Assembly: GCA_903904815.1 (NCBI GenBank)
Contig: CAIVDU010000071.1
Coordinates: 144,673-208,672, forward strand
Reading direction: 5' to 3'
Length of the DNA stretch: 64,000 bases
Origin: an uncultured Armatimonadota bacterium
GTDB lineage: Bacteria > Armatimonadota > Fimbriimonadia > Fimbriimonadales > Fimbriimonadaceae
The notes beneath the pieces were generated by a model. The model was not told the origin of the DNA. It saw only the letters and a program-made list of their open reading frames with translations, and ran no database searches. Below are positions 7,984 through 15,549 of this stretch, piece by piece; position 1 is the first letter of the stretch, and each line of letters begins with the position of its first letter. The position numbers were made by a program, and so were the translations under genes.

Positions 7984-9471
7984 TTAGTTCAGGGCCTCTT
8001 GCACAAGCTCTCTGTCGTCAAGGTGAAACTTCTTGTGGCCAATAATTTGATAGGTTTCGTGCCCTTTCCCGGCGATGACAACGACATCTCCGGGATTGGC
8101 CGATTTGACTGCGTAGGCGATGGCCTCTCGACGATCCACTATCGCAATACTTGCCCGTTCCGAACTCACCCCAGACATCACCTCGTCGATAATTTCCGAA
8201 GGATCCTCTGTCCTAGGATTGTCGCTTGTAACAACGGTCAAATCGCTTTGTTCGGTGGCAGCCTTGGCCATGAGGGGGCGTTTCGTTCGGTCTCTATCTC
8301 CTCCGCACCCGAAGACGGTGATCACGCGAGCAGTGGTCAGTTCGTGAACGGAGTCCAAAAGCTTGGTTAACGCGTCCGGGGTATGGGCATAGTCGATCAG
8401 GATTCCCAGGCCCTTGTCATTCGCAACGGCTTCGAAGCGACCAGGAACTGGGCTTACTTGCGAAAGGAGTTGAGCAATTTGGGACGTCTCGTATCCCAGT
8501 GCCATCATTCCGGCTGCGGCAGAAGCCGCGTTCTGCACGTTGTAGTTTCCCCCGAGCGGAATCGTCGTCGGGATGCCATTGAGACGCGCTTCGATGGAGT
8601 CGACGCGTACAGAACTCGGTTCCAAAACGATATCGAGGGGTTGATCTTTCGGGTGCACTCCGTATCTCAGGGGACTCTTCGCGACCCCATCCGTACGCCT
8701 CGACCAGGCCCGCCCGGTAGCATCTTCCATGTTGAAAGCGGACTGAAAGCGTTTTGTACCGATGGAAGGTAGATCCGAGAAGAGCCTCCACTTGGCTGCT
8801 TCGTAGTCGTCCATCGTGTGGTGAAAATCAAGGTGGTCCTGAGTGAGGTTGGTGAACACCGCCGCGTCGAACTCCACCCCATCGGCTCGATGTTGAGCCA
8901 GCGCATGGGAACTCACTTCGAGCGTCAGGGCCTCGACTCCCCGGTCGCGTGCTTCGGTAAGCAGCGCGTAAAGTTCGACCGCCATTGGCGTCGTGTTCTG
9001 CAATTCACGTTTTTCGCCAGGCATCTGAAATCCCAGCGTTCCCAGGTAGCCGGCCTTCAGCCCCGAGGCGAGCAGCATGTCTCGAAGCAACCAAGCCGTC
9101 GTCGTCTTTCCGTTCGTCCCGGTCACTCCGACCACCTTCATGTTTCGGGTCGGATGATTGTAGAAGGCGTCACACAACTTCCAAGCGGTGTCGTGGAACG
9201 CCACCCCTACGTGGGGAGACAACAGTGCTGCGATCCCCAGCTTTTTTGCCAGTTCCATTCCCTCGCGGCTATGCACGAGGGCGGAAGATGCGCCGCGCCC
9301 AACTGCGTCCGGGAGGAACGACTCGCTCTCACGCGACATCTGAGGCATGCACACGAAGAGGGATCCTGCTTTGCATGCGCGCGAATCGAGGGTGATGCTC
9401 GAAACCACCGCGTCACCCAGGATCTCGACCGGGTCCAGATGCGCGGAACGAAGAATCTCCTTGAGGGTCAT
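7984..9471 (-). CDS. murE: UDP-N-acetylmuramoyl-L-alanyl-D-glutamate--2,6-diaminopimelate ligase
   Basis: Adds the third stem-peptide residue. Seen: ATP loop GTNGKTTTAWLL, THTMDDYEAAKWRLF region with FTNLTQDHLDFH, GGNYNVQNAASAAAG, VDYAHTPDAL-type motif IDYAHTPDALTKLL, and SDNPRTEDP near the C-terminus. The DNPR form of this last motif is the known signature for meso-diaminopimelate, as opposed to L-lysine, so I infer a DAP-type murein. ATG 9471 shares a base with the ftsI stop (TGATG). An in-frame GTG one codon upstream (9474) would give 496 residues. Length is typical. Confidence 0.94.
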   Translation of the reverse strand: MTLKEILRSAHLDPVEILGDAVVSSITLDSRACKAGSLFVCMPQMSRESESFLPDAVGRGASSALVHSREGMELAKKLGIAALLSPHVGVAFHDTAWKLCDAFYNHPTRNMKVVGVTGTNGKTTTAWLLRDMLLASGLKAGYLGTLGFQMPGEKRELQNTTPMAVELYALLTEARDRGVEALTLEVSSHALAQHRADGVEFDAAVFTNLTQDHLDFHHTMDDYEAAKWRLFSDLPSIGTKRFQSAFNMEDATGRAWSRRTDGVAKSPLRYGVHPKDQPLDIVLEPSSVRVDSIEARLNGIPTTIPLGGNYNVQNAASAAAGMMALGYETSQIAQLLSQVSPVPGRFEAVANDKGLGILIDYAHTPDALTKLLDSVHELTTARVITVFGCGGDRDRTKRPLMAKAATEQSDLTVVTSDNPRTEDPSEIIDEVMSGVSSERASIAIVDRREAIAYAVKSANPGDVVVIAGKGHETYQIIGHKKFHLDDRELVQEALN

Positions 9472-11204
9472 CACTTCATTGTGAGCTTATCGATGATCGG
9501 TTCGGTGGGAGGAATGTTGAATCTGCGAATGACCGATTTTGCCAGATCCACAAACACCGGGCCAGCAACCACCGCCCCGTGGTAGAGCGGCCCCGTCGGG
9601 TGATTGACCATGACCATGATGACAGCTCGTGGATTTTGAGCGGGAACAAAGCCGACGAAGTTCGCCACGTACCCGCTCGATTTCTTCCCAATCTTTTGCG
9701 CAGTTCCGGTCTTGCCGGCAAGGCGATATCCAGGAATTCGCAACGTCTTTCCAGTCCCGGAATCGCCTTCGATGACCGACTCCATGCACCGCAGGACCTG
9801 TTCTGCAGTTTCCGGCTTGATGACCCTACTGCTCTTAGCGGGGGCAACCGAGCGGTTGCCAATCTTCTCGATCAGACTCGGCTCAACCCTGGTCCCACCA
9901 TTCGCTATCATACTGAAAGCGCTTGCCAGAGCGATCGGCGTGGCGATAATTGCCTGTCCGAAGCCCATGTTAGCAAGCTGTAAGCGCTTGGCATATTCTT
10001 TGTCGTTATAGTGCCCGTGCCCCTCCTGAGGGACGCCAATGTTCGACTTCTTCAAAAGCCCGAGTGAACTGATATATGAGAGGAACTCATCTCGTCCCAC
10101 CTTGAGGGCCCAGCCAGCAGCAGCCACGTTACAGCTTTTGGCGATGGCCAACTCGGGGGTGACGTCGTAGTGCGGCTTGTGGTCGTCGCAATGGACCTTC
10201 CACTTATCCACTCCGTCAACGTGAGTTTCGCCAGTGCACTGAATATGATCATTCATCGAGATCAATCCAGCGTCAAGGGCCTTAGCCAGAGTCAGGATCT
10301 TGAAGGTGGACCCCGGCTCAAGAGCGCTCATGTAAGCAGGGTTGTAGCCACTGTTCTGCCGCAAGTCTCCCTCTGACCCGTCGGGATTGTAGGGACTGAA
10401 CGATGGATAGTTGGCCATCGCGAGAATCTTCCCGGTCTTCGGATCAAGGACGATCGCGATCCCATTTTCCGCCTTGTACTTGAGGACAGTCGATCGAACC
10501 GACTCCATCGCCGCCGCTTGCAGATCGCTATCAATGGTCAGAGTTACGTTTTGACCGTCGATTCGTGCGGTATTCCCTGCCTCTGAACGGAGAGGAAGAA
10601 AGAATCCCGACTTGTCCACAAGACCCTTACGGTGGCCATCGGTTCCGGCCAGAACGTGGTTCAAACTCGCTTCGAGTCCCATGAGCGGCTTTCCGTCCCG
10701 AACAACTCCGACAAGACAAGCGGCGGCATCCCTCATGGGGTATTCACGCCGCCCGGAGCGCACAATAGACACTCCGTCTGCCCGCCACGCGCTCTTCACG
10801 CGACGAATCTCTTCGGCCTGCGTGGGCGTGATGGCTTGCTTCCACGTCTTTTCGGACTCGCCAGATTCGAGAAGACCCGAGAACTCTCCGGCCGGTACGC
10901 CGGACGCGGCGCTCAGGTCCATAAAGAATCCGTCGTTATGTGGGACCTTTGCGAGATCGAGTTCGAGCTCGGTGGCATCGTCGTCGAGCGCAAGAGGCTT
11001 TCCGTTAGAAGCCAGGATCTCGCCACGTCCGGCGGGATCCTTTCGTTCCTGGGTGAATCGCTTGGTCTTTTCACCCAGGTCAAGGGTGTGGGATCGCTCA
11101 AGGATCTGGAGCTTCGCCTGGCTCAGACCCGCGATCACGAACAGGCCCGCGATGACACGGAACGAAGTCGTGAGCCGCGCAGACTCAGCGGTTGAGCGCG
11201 ACAA
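9471..11204 (-). CDS. ftsI: Septal penicillin-binding protein (D,D-transpeptidase FtsI/PBP3 type)
   Basis: Class B penicillin-binding protein that cross-links septal murein next to FtsW. One N-terminal membrane anchor (FRVIAGLFVIAGLS) is followed by the dimerisation domain (GRGEILASNGKPLA) and the transpeptidase domain with GSTFK (SxxK), KSCN (SxN) and KTGTAQK (KTG). No C-terminal PASTA repeat is present. I chose TTG 11204 because AGAGGAAAGGAC directly precedes it; it then overlaps the ftsL-like gene by 20 nt and gives 577 residues. The frame is open to 11291, with ATG alternatives at 11243 and 11291. Confidence 0.92.
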   Translation of the reverse strand: MSRSTAESARLTTSFRVIAGLFVIAGLSQAKLQILERSHTLDLGEKTKRFTQERKDPAGRGEILASNGKPLALDDDATELELDLAKVPHNDGFFMDLSAASGVPAGEFSGLLESGESEKTWKQAITPTQAEEIRRVKSAWRADGVSIVRSGRREYPMRDAAACLVGVVRDGKPLMGLEASLNHVLAGTDGHRKGLVDKSGFFLPLRSEAGNTARIDGQNVTLTIDSDLQAAAMESVRSTVLKYKAENGIAIVLDPKTGKILAMANYPSFSPYNPDGSEGDLRQNSGYNPAYMSALEPGSTFKILTLAKALDAGLISMNDHIQCTGETHVDGVDKWKVHCDDHKPHYDVTPELAIAKSCNVAAAGWALKVGRDEFLSYISSLGLLKKSNIGVPQEGHGHYNDKEYAKRLQLANMGFGQAIIATPIALASAFSMIANGGTRVEPSLIEKIGNRSVAPAKSSRVIKPETAEQVLRCMESVIEGDSGTGKTLRIPGYRLAGKTGTAQKIGKKSSGYVANFVGFVPAQNPRAVIMVMVNHPTGPLYHGAVVAGPVFVDLAKSVIRRFNIPPTEPIIDKLTMK

Positions 11205-11664
11205 GTCCTTTCCTCTCCGTAGTCGTTGCCTTGTCAAAGCCATCGAGGGCAACCATTCCATGAGACTGTGCCCAAGCTTCGACGCTCTCATCGCTCGTCA
11301 ACTGATCGACTTCCTGGCGGAGAGCCGACTCAGTTTTCATGGCAACGCTTGCCCTCGCTTGAGCTCGAATTCCTTCTCGCCTTGCCGATTCCGCCATGAC
11401 TTGCCCCATGAGGCTGCTCGCCGACCACGTGACCGAACCGAGCACGACAAACATGGTCATCCGCAGCGTCCATATCGTGCCGATAGAGTGAGCCTTCGAC
11501 TTTTGGGTGGCAGACTTCGGGCGCGAATGAGTGGCGACCCGTTGACGTGGCGCCACCGGCGTCGGCGCGATCCTGGTCTCCGGGTGAATCTCGGTACGAA
11601 TAGAAGGTCGCACCTCGATTTCAGGTGCGACGGTTGCGATCGGTTCGGCAAATGTAGCGCTCAT
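11185..11664 (-). CDS. ftsL: FtsL-like bitopic septation protein
   Basis: A 159-residue protein with a proline- and arginine-rich cytoplasmic N-terminus of about 65 residues, one hydrophobic segment (TMFVVLGSVTWSASSLMG) and an external helical part (ESALRQEVDQL...SVEAWAQSHGMV). This layout and its place between rsmH and ftsI fit FtsL, which recruits FtsB/FtsQ and activates FtsWI. Sequence identity of FtsL is always low, so the name rests on topology and synteny. It has a good ribosome-binding site (AAGGAG, 7 nt before ATG). The cytoplasmic tail is longer than in E. coli FtsL. Confidence 0.78.
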   Translation of the reverse strand: MSATFAEPIATVAPEIEVRPSIRTEIHPETRIAPTPVAPRQRVATHSRPKSATQKSKAHSIGTIWTLRMTMFVVLGSVTWSASSLMGQVMAESARREGIRAQARASVAMKTESALRQEVDQLTSDESVEAWAQSHGMVALDGFDKATTTERKGLVALNR

Positions 11665-11721
11665 CCTAAGTCTCCTTCAAACAGCGGGCTCATCCTGAGC
11701 CCTTCCTAATTCAGTCAAAAT

Positions 11722-12618
11722 CTAGTCGGATATCCTCCGAATAGCTCGGAGCTTCGCGCTCCGGCTCCTCGAATTCCTCGCGATCTCGTCTGGGCGAGCC
11801 TGTAAAGGTTTTCGAATCACATCTTCAAATTCGTCGGACGCCGAGAGTTCTCGAAAGACGTTCTTCACAATTCGATCCTCGCCCGAGTGGTAGCTAAGAA
11901 TGGCTAACGTCCCTCCGACGGCCAAAGATCGCGCAGCATCCTCGACTCCTTCTTCCAGTCCGTCCAGCTCCCCGTTCACGGCAATTCGGACCGCTTGAAA
12001 GGTCCGCGTGGCCGCGTGAATTCTCTTGTCTCGCGCCGCTGGAGGAATAGCCGCCAGCACTGCGTCCACCAAGTCCGTCGTCGTCTTAAGCGGGTTCTCT
12101 TTGCGACGCTCGACAATCCGCTTTGCGATCATCTTCGCCCACCGCTCATCTCCGTATTCGAACAGAATCCTCTCGATCTCACTCGGGCCCAGTCGGTTGA
12201 GGAGGGCCGAGGCGGGCTCGCCTCGAGACCTGTCCATTCTCATTTCGAGCGGACCATCTTTTAGAAACGAGATCCCTCGCTCGGGGTCATCCACCTGGGC
12301 GCTGTTCAAACCGAGGTCCATCAGAATCCCTCGCGGCCTTAGCGCGAGTCGCATTAGGACATCCGCCATCGTTCGAAAATCTTCGTTCACGAGTTCAACT
12401 CGCGCCCCCTCAACGGAAGACAGTCGCTCGCGCGCGTGAGCCAACATGGAGGCGTCCCAGTCGAATCCCACTACGGTTCCGCCCGGGCTCACCGCTTCAG
12501 CAAATCGAACCGAGTGGCCACCCAAACCGACGGTGCCGTCGACGACGACATCCCCAGGGCGCAGTGAGAGCACCTCGAGAATTTCGTCGACCATTACCGG
12601 ATCGTGCTTGGGAACCAT
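11722..12618 (-). CDS. rsmH: 16S rRNA (cytosine(1402)-N(4))-methyltransferase
   Basis: SAM-dependent methyltransferase (MraW) that modifies C1402 in the ribosomal P site. The 298 residues begin with HDPVMVDEILEVL and contain the SAM motif VVDGTVGLGGHS, GFDWDASML, LMDLGLNSAQVDDPERG and the C-terminal AILSYHSGEDRIVKN, all typical of RsmH. It is the second gene of the dcw cluster, 36 nt after mraZ, as in most bacteria. Length is normal. Confidence 0.95.
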   Translation of the reverse strand: MVPKHDPVMVDEILEVLSLRPGDVVVDGTVGLGGHSVRFAEAVSPGGTVVGFDWDASMLAHARERLSSVEGARVELVNEDFRTMADVLMRLALRPRGILMDLGLNSAQVDDPERGISFLKDGPLEMRMDRSRGEPASALLNRLGPSEIERILFEYGDERWAKMIAKRIVERRKENPLKTTTDLVDAVLAAIPPAARDKRIHAATRTFQAVRIAVNGELDGLEEGVEDAARSLAVGGTLAILSYHSGEDRIVKNVFRELSASDEFEDVIRKPLQARPDEIARNSRSRSAKLRAIRRISD

Positions 12619-12654
12619 GAGCTTTGGGGAAACCTATCAAGTCGTCGATGACGA

Positions 12655-13146
12655 TTACCGTCCTACCGAAACCATCTTCGTGTAAGCGGCTAAGAAATCG
12701 GATCGGCGCTTCGCATTGTAGTTGTCTGGATCTTTGGTGTATTCGGCATGTTCTTCAGCGCTCCAAATCTCGATCCATTCATCGCAGCCAACAATGAGCA
12801 CCTTCTCGTTTAGCTTGGCCAACTCTCGAAGGCTACTTGGGACAACGAATCGCCCTTCCTTGTCGCAGCTTATGTCGGGAACCGACTCACCCATTAGCAA
12901 TCTACGGTACTGTTGCCCACCGGCATTGAGACGACCATACTGCCGAATCTCTGCAGCCAGTTCTTGGTAAACGGATTGCGGATAAGCTACGAGACAATTG
13001 TGATCACCCAGCGTGAGCACGAAGTTGTTTCCTAATAATTGCCGCTTCTTCGTGGACAAGAGGATGCGACCCTTCTTATCTAGGGTCGCCCACTCTTTTG
13101 AGGTGAAGAGGTCAAGTTCCCCACTCTTATCTCCACCCTCCAGCAT
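12655..13146 (-). CDS. mraZ: Transcriptional regulator MraZ
   Basis: DNA-binding regulator of the dcw operon with two SpoVT/AbrB-like swapped-hairpin domains. Domain 1 is seen at WATLDKKGRILLSTKKR and domain 2 at DISCDKEGRFVVPSSLREL, each with the family DxxGR core. At 163 residues it is slightly longer than E. coli MraZ (152). In E. coli, MraZ represses its own promoter by binding repeated TGGGN boxes. Here TGGGA boxes overlap the promoter 140 nt upstream and a second array lies further away (13,514-13,570), so autoregulation is likely. The ATG has no strong Shine-Dalgarno sequence. Confidence 0.95.
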   Translation of the reverse strand: MLEGGDKSGELDLFTSKEWATLDKKGRILLSTKKRQLLGNNFVLTLGDHNCLVAYPQSVYQELAAEIRQYGRLNAGGQQYRRLLMGESVPDISCDKEGRFVVPSSLRELAKLNEKVLIVGCDEWIEIWSAEEHAEYTKDPDNYNAKRRSDFLAAYTKMVSVGR

Positions 13147-13282
13147 CGGAATCTCTGATCCTTCGAGAAAAATTCAATGCGGTCAGCATCGCATCCTACT
13201 AGCCGACCGCAAAATCGGGAAAAACCACCACGCTCTTCCCCGCCAGTCCAATCCCCTATTGGTATGTCCTGACTTCCTACAC

Positions 13283-13315
13283 TGGGATAATACTGGGAAA
13301 CTACTGGGATTGCAA
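13283..13315 (-). promoter_or_regulatory. mraZ operon promoter overlapped by three MraZ-type boxes
   Basis: Reading toward mraZ, TTGCAA (13310-13315) and TATTAT (13287-13292) are separated by exactly 17 nt, a good sigma70-like promoter. Three TGGGA boxes lie on the plus strand at 13283, 13294 and 13305 with an 11-nt period, covering the spacer and the -10. In E. coli the known MraZ target is TGGGN repeated with 5-nt spacers, so these are probable MraZ operators. Binding would occlude RNA polymerase. The predicted leader is about 130 nt. Confidence 0.75.
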
Positions 13316-13513
13316 GGCAAATAGTTCGTTTTCTACGCGAACCGCAAGATTTAATAGACACTAGTATCTCTTTGTCTACATAAACGAGTAAAAGGTTACT
13401 CTTGGGTGGATTTGAACCTAAATGTCCGTGAATAACGTGTGGAAAACCCAATCATGCGGTGGACAACATTGCGATACCGACCTAACGCCACTGTATCACG
13501 TGCGCGGCGCGAA

Positions 13514-13570
13514 TGGGTGCGTTTGGGAAATACCTGGGAAGAATTGGGCCCAGATGGGAGATTCCTGGGA
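13514..13570 (+). promoter_or_regulatory. Distal array of six TGGGN boxes (putative MraZ operator cluster)
   Basis: TGGGT, TGGGA, TGGGA, TGGGC, TGGGA, TGGGA begin at 13514, 13524, 13535, 13545, 13555 and 13566. Spacings are 10, 11, 10, 10 and 11 nt, an average of 10.4, so all boxes face the same side of the helix. The array sits just beyond the ABC transporter stop and about 200 bp upstream of the mraZ promoter. No convincing promoter overlaps it. The match to the MraZ box is inferred from the E. coli consensus. Confidence 0.65.
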
Positions 13571-13574
13571 CGAA

Positions 13575-13591
13575 CTAGCCAAAAAGGCTAG
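13575..13591 (-). terminator. Short hairpin at the end of the ABC transporter gene
   Basis: CTAGCC-AAAAA-GGCTAG forms a 6-bp stem with a 5-nt A loop (T loop on the minus strand) that includes the transporter stop codon. No T run follows, so it is at best a weak terminator separating the transporter from the mraZ operators. Confidence 0.3.
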
Positions 13592-15402
13592 CCAACCGGC
13601 TTTGCCAGGGCACTTCGGAATTGTTCCTCGTACAAATCCCGATAGATTCCGGGACGAGCGACCAGCTCGGAGTGGGATCCAATGTCGACGATGGCGCCTT
13701 CTTCCAAGATCACGATTCGATCAGCATCGACGACGCTGGACAGCCTATGCGCGATGATGAAAGTGGTTCTTCCCTTCATCACGTGCTTGAGCGCATCTTG
13801 GACGCGCGCCTCGGTTTCTCCATCGAGGGCGCTGGTGACGTCGTCGAGAATCAGAATCTTGGGATCGGTCACGAGCGCTCGGGCAAGGGCTAGACGCTGC
13901 TTCTGGCCGCCGCTCAGCTTGATGCCGTACTCACCGATCATCGTTTCATACCCGTCCGGCAGGCCCATTACAAACTCATGGAGGTCGGCCGCTTTGCAGG
14001 CTCTCTCGACTTCGGCTTCAGTCGCTTCGCGGTTTCCGTAGCGAACGTTCTCGAAGATGCTGACGCTGAACAGCACGTTCTCTTGGGCGACCATGCTGAT
14101 CTGCTTTCGCATGCTCTCCAGACGAACGTCGCGAATGTCATGGCCATCGACCAGTACGTGGCCCCTCTTCGGATCGTAGAACCTCATCAAGAGGTTCATC
14201 AGCGTCGTTTTTCCGGCTCCGCTGTGGCCGACCAACGCTATGACTTCACCCGCTTGAACTTCGAGGTTCACGTCTACGATGGCATGCTTGCCACCGACGT
14301 AGTCGAAGGAAACATGCTCAAACCGAACGTTGCCCACGATCGGCGGAAGAGCCAGTGCGTTCGCGGAGTCCTCAATCTCCGGTCGGGTATCCAAAGTTTG
14401 AAATACGCGGTCCATCGCAGAGACCGCCCACTGCACCGTGTTGTTGAAGTCGATGACTCGAACGGCCGGGTTAAAAACAAACCCAATGTAGAAGGTCATG
14501 GCGACGAGCTTGCCGGCGGTCATCTCGTGGTGTTGAACCAGCCACCCACCGTAGGAGTACACAGCGCCGGTGCCCAAGGCACTTACGACGCTACTGACCA
14601 AGCCAAGGCGTCGGTTCAAATGGACTTGGCGCATGTCCGCGCCAAACTTCTTGCGGACCGTCTCCATGAAGCTTCGGCGTTCGAAGTCTTCCCTCACGAA
14701 TGCCTTGACCACACCAATGCCGGCGATCTTCTCGGCCAGCTGCCCAAGCATCTCGTCGTAGAACTTCCTCTGGTCGTTACTGACCTCCCGAATGTGTTTC
14801 AGGAACGCCAGGTAACTGACGACGTAGAACGGAACCAAAGCTAGAATGATGGCCGCCAACCGCCACTCAAGGAAGAAGAGCATCCCTAGGACGGCGACGA
14901 GAGTTACGATGTCGCTAATGAACGTGACAAGCTGCCCCTGAATGAGGTTCTGAATCAGCTCGATGTCTGCAGTGACCCTGGCCATGATCTTGCCGGTCTG
15001 GGTCTGATTGTGGAACGCGAGGGAGAGCCGCTGAAGGTGTCGCCAGGTAGCAAATCGCAGGTCGAAAACGAACCGGTGACCGATCCAAGTCACCGTGTAA
15101 GAGTTCATGTAACTAAACAGGTTCCGAACGGAGATGACGACTACAAGGCCAATTGCGGCGAGGAGCACCGTATGCCAGGCCGAATCTTGCATCGCCCTGT
15201 ACGATGCTAACTGAGCCACTGTCCGAATCGCCCCGTGAGCTTTGGCGTCTTGGAGGGGTTTGAGCGCACTGTCGATCGCCAACTGGTAGATCCTGGGGGG
15301 AAGGATCTGTAAGATCGTTACCAGAAGCGTCATAAGGACGGCCAGCACCACTCGAGCCCGATAGGGGCGAAGGATGCTTAGGGTCCGACGGAACGATCTC
15401 AT
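13588..15402 (-). CDS. ABC exporter half-transporter (MsbA/BmrA type)
   Basis: A 604-residue fusion of a six-helix transmembrane domain (about 15-330) and an ATPase domain (about 355-600), which would act as a dimer to export lipids, drugs or peptides. Seen: Walker A GHSGAGKTT at 392-400, Q-loop MVAQENVLF, signature KLSGGQKQR at 495-503, Walker B ILILDD at 516-521, D-loop SALD and H-loop AHRLSSV. The residue after Walker B, normally the catalytic Glu, is Asp521. This change occurs in degenerate sites of heterodimeric exporters. No partner gene is nearby. Substrate is unknown. The start has a -10-like TAAACT 6 nt upstream. Confidence 0.9.
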   Translation of the reverse strand: MRSFRRTLSILRPYRARVVLAVLMTLLVTILQILPPRIYQLAIDSALKPLQDAKAHGAIRTVAQLASYRAMQDSAWHTVLLAAIGLVVVISVRNLFSYMNSYTVTWIGHRFVFDLRFATWRHLQRLSLAFHNQTQTGKIMARVTADIELIQNLIQGQLVTFISDIVTLVAVLGMLFFLEWRLAAIILALVPFYVVSYLAFLKHIREVSNDQRKFYDEMLGQLAEKIAGIGVVKAFVREDFERRSFMETVRKKFGADMRQVHLNRRLGLVSSVVSALGTGAVYSYGGWLVQHHEMTAGKLVAMTFYIGFVFNPAVRVIDFNNTVQWAVSAMDRVFQTLDTRPEIEDSANALALPPIVGNVRFEHVSFDYVGGKHAIVDVNLEVQAGEVIALVGHSGAGKTTLMNLLMRFYDPKRGHVLVDGHDIRDVRLESMRKQISMVAQENVLFSVSIFENVRYGNREATEAEVERACKAADLHEFVMGLPDGYETMIGEYGIKLSGGQKQRLALARALVTDPKILILDDVTSALDGETEARVQDALKHVMKGRTTFIIAHRLSSVVDADRIVILEEGAIVDIGSHSELVARPGIYRDLYEEQFRSALAKPVG

Positions 15403-15408
15403 CCCTAT

Positions 15409-15414
15409 AGTTTA
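15409..15414 (-). promoter_or_regulatory. -10 element, putative leaderless start of the ABC exporter
   Basis: TAAACT lies 6 nt before ATG 15402, with no Shine-Dalgarno sequence between. Transcription would begin at or next to the start codon. No clear -35 element is seen. Confidence 0.5.
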
Positions 15415-15497
15415 GGTCAAACGTGCGCTCCAAGGTCGACGGAGGCGTCTTCATTCGATTCTAAGTTATGGGGAACGATCCGCCTCATATCCAAATC

Positions 15498-15515
15498 GAC
15501 GCTAGGACAAGCGTC
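15498..15515 (+). promoter_or_regulatory. Inverted repeat upstream of metH
   Basis: GACGCT and AGCGTC face each other across 6 nt, just upstream of where the -35 of metH would lie. It could be a small operator. It is short enough to occur by chance. Confidence 0.25.
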
Positions 15516-15537
15516 CAGGCGCCCTGAGGCACTCAAC

Positions 15538-15543
15538 CATAAT
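15538..15543 (+). promoter_or_regulatory. -10 element, putative leaderless start of metH
   Basis: CATAAT lies 6 nt before ATG 15550 and no ribosome-binding site is present. This is one of about ten starts in the window with the same spacing. Confidence 0.5.
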
Positions 15544-15549
15544 AGAAGT

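Larger units (their letters stand above)
13147..13587. other. Intergenic regulatory region between mraZ and the ABC transporter
   Basis: This 441-bp stretch holds the mraZ promoter and both TGGGN box arrays described separately. The part between the arrays (13,316-13,513) is AT-richer and shows no reading frame that looks coding on either strand. Several short open frames cross it but carry no recognisable protein. Confidence 0.7.

Noticed and set aside
13316..13513. Second promoter under the distal TGGGN array
   Set aside because: Hexamers with acceptable -35/-10 spacing were not found on either strand.
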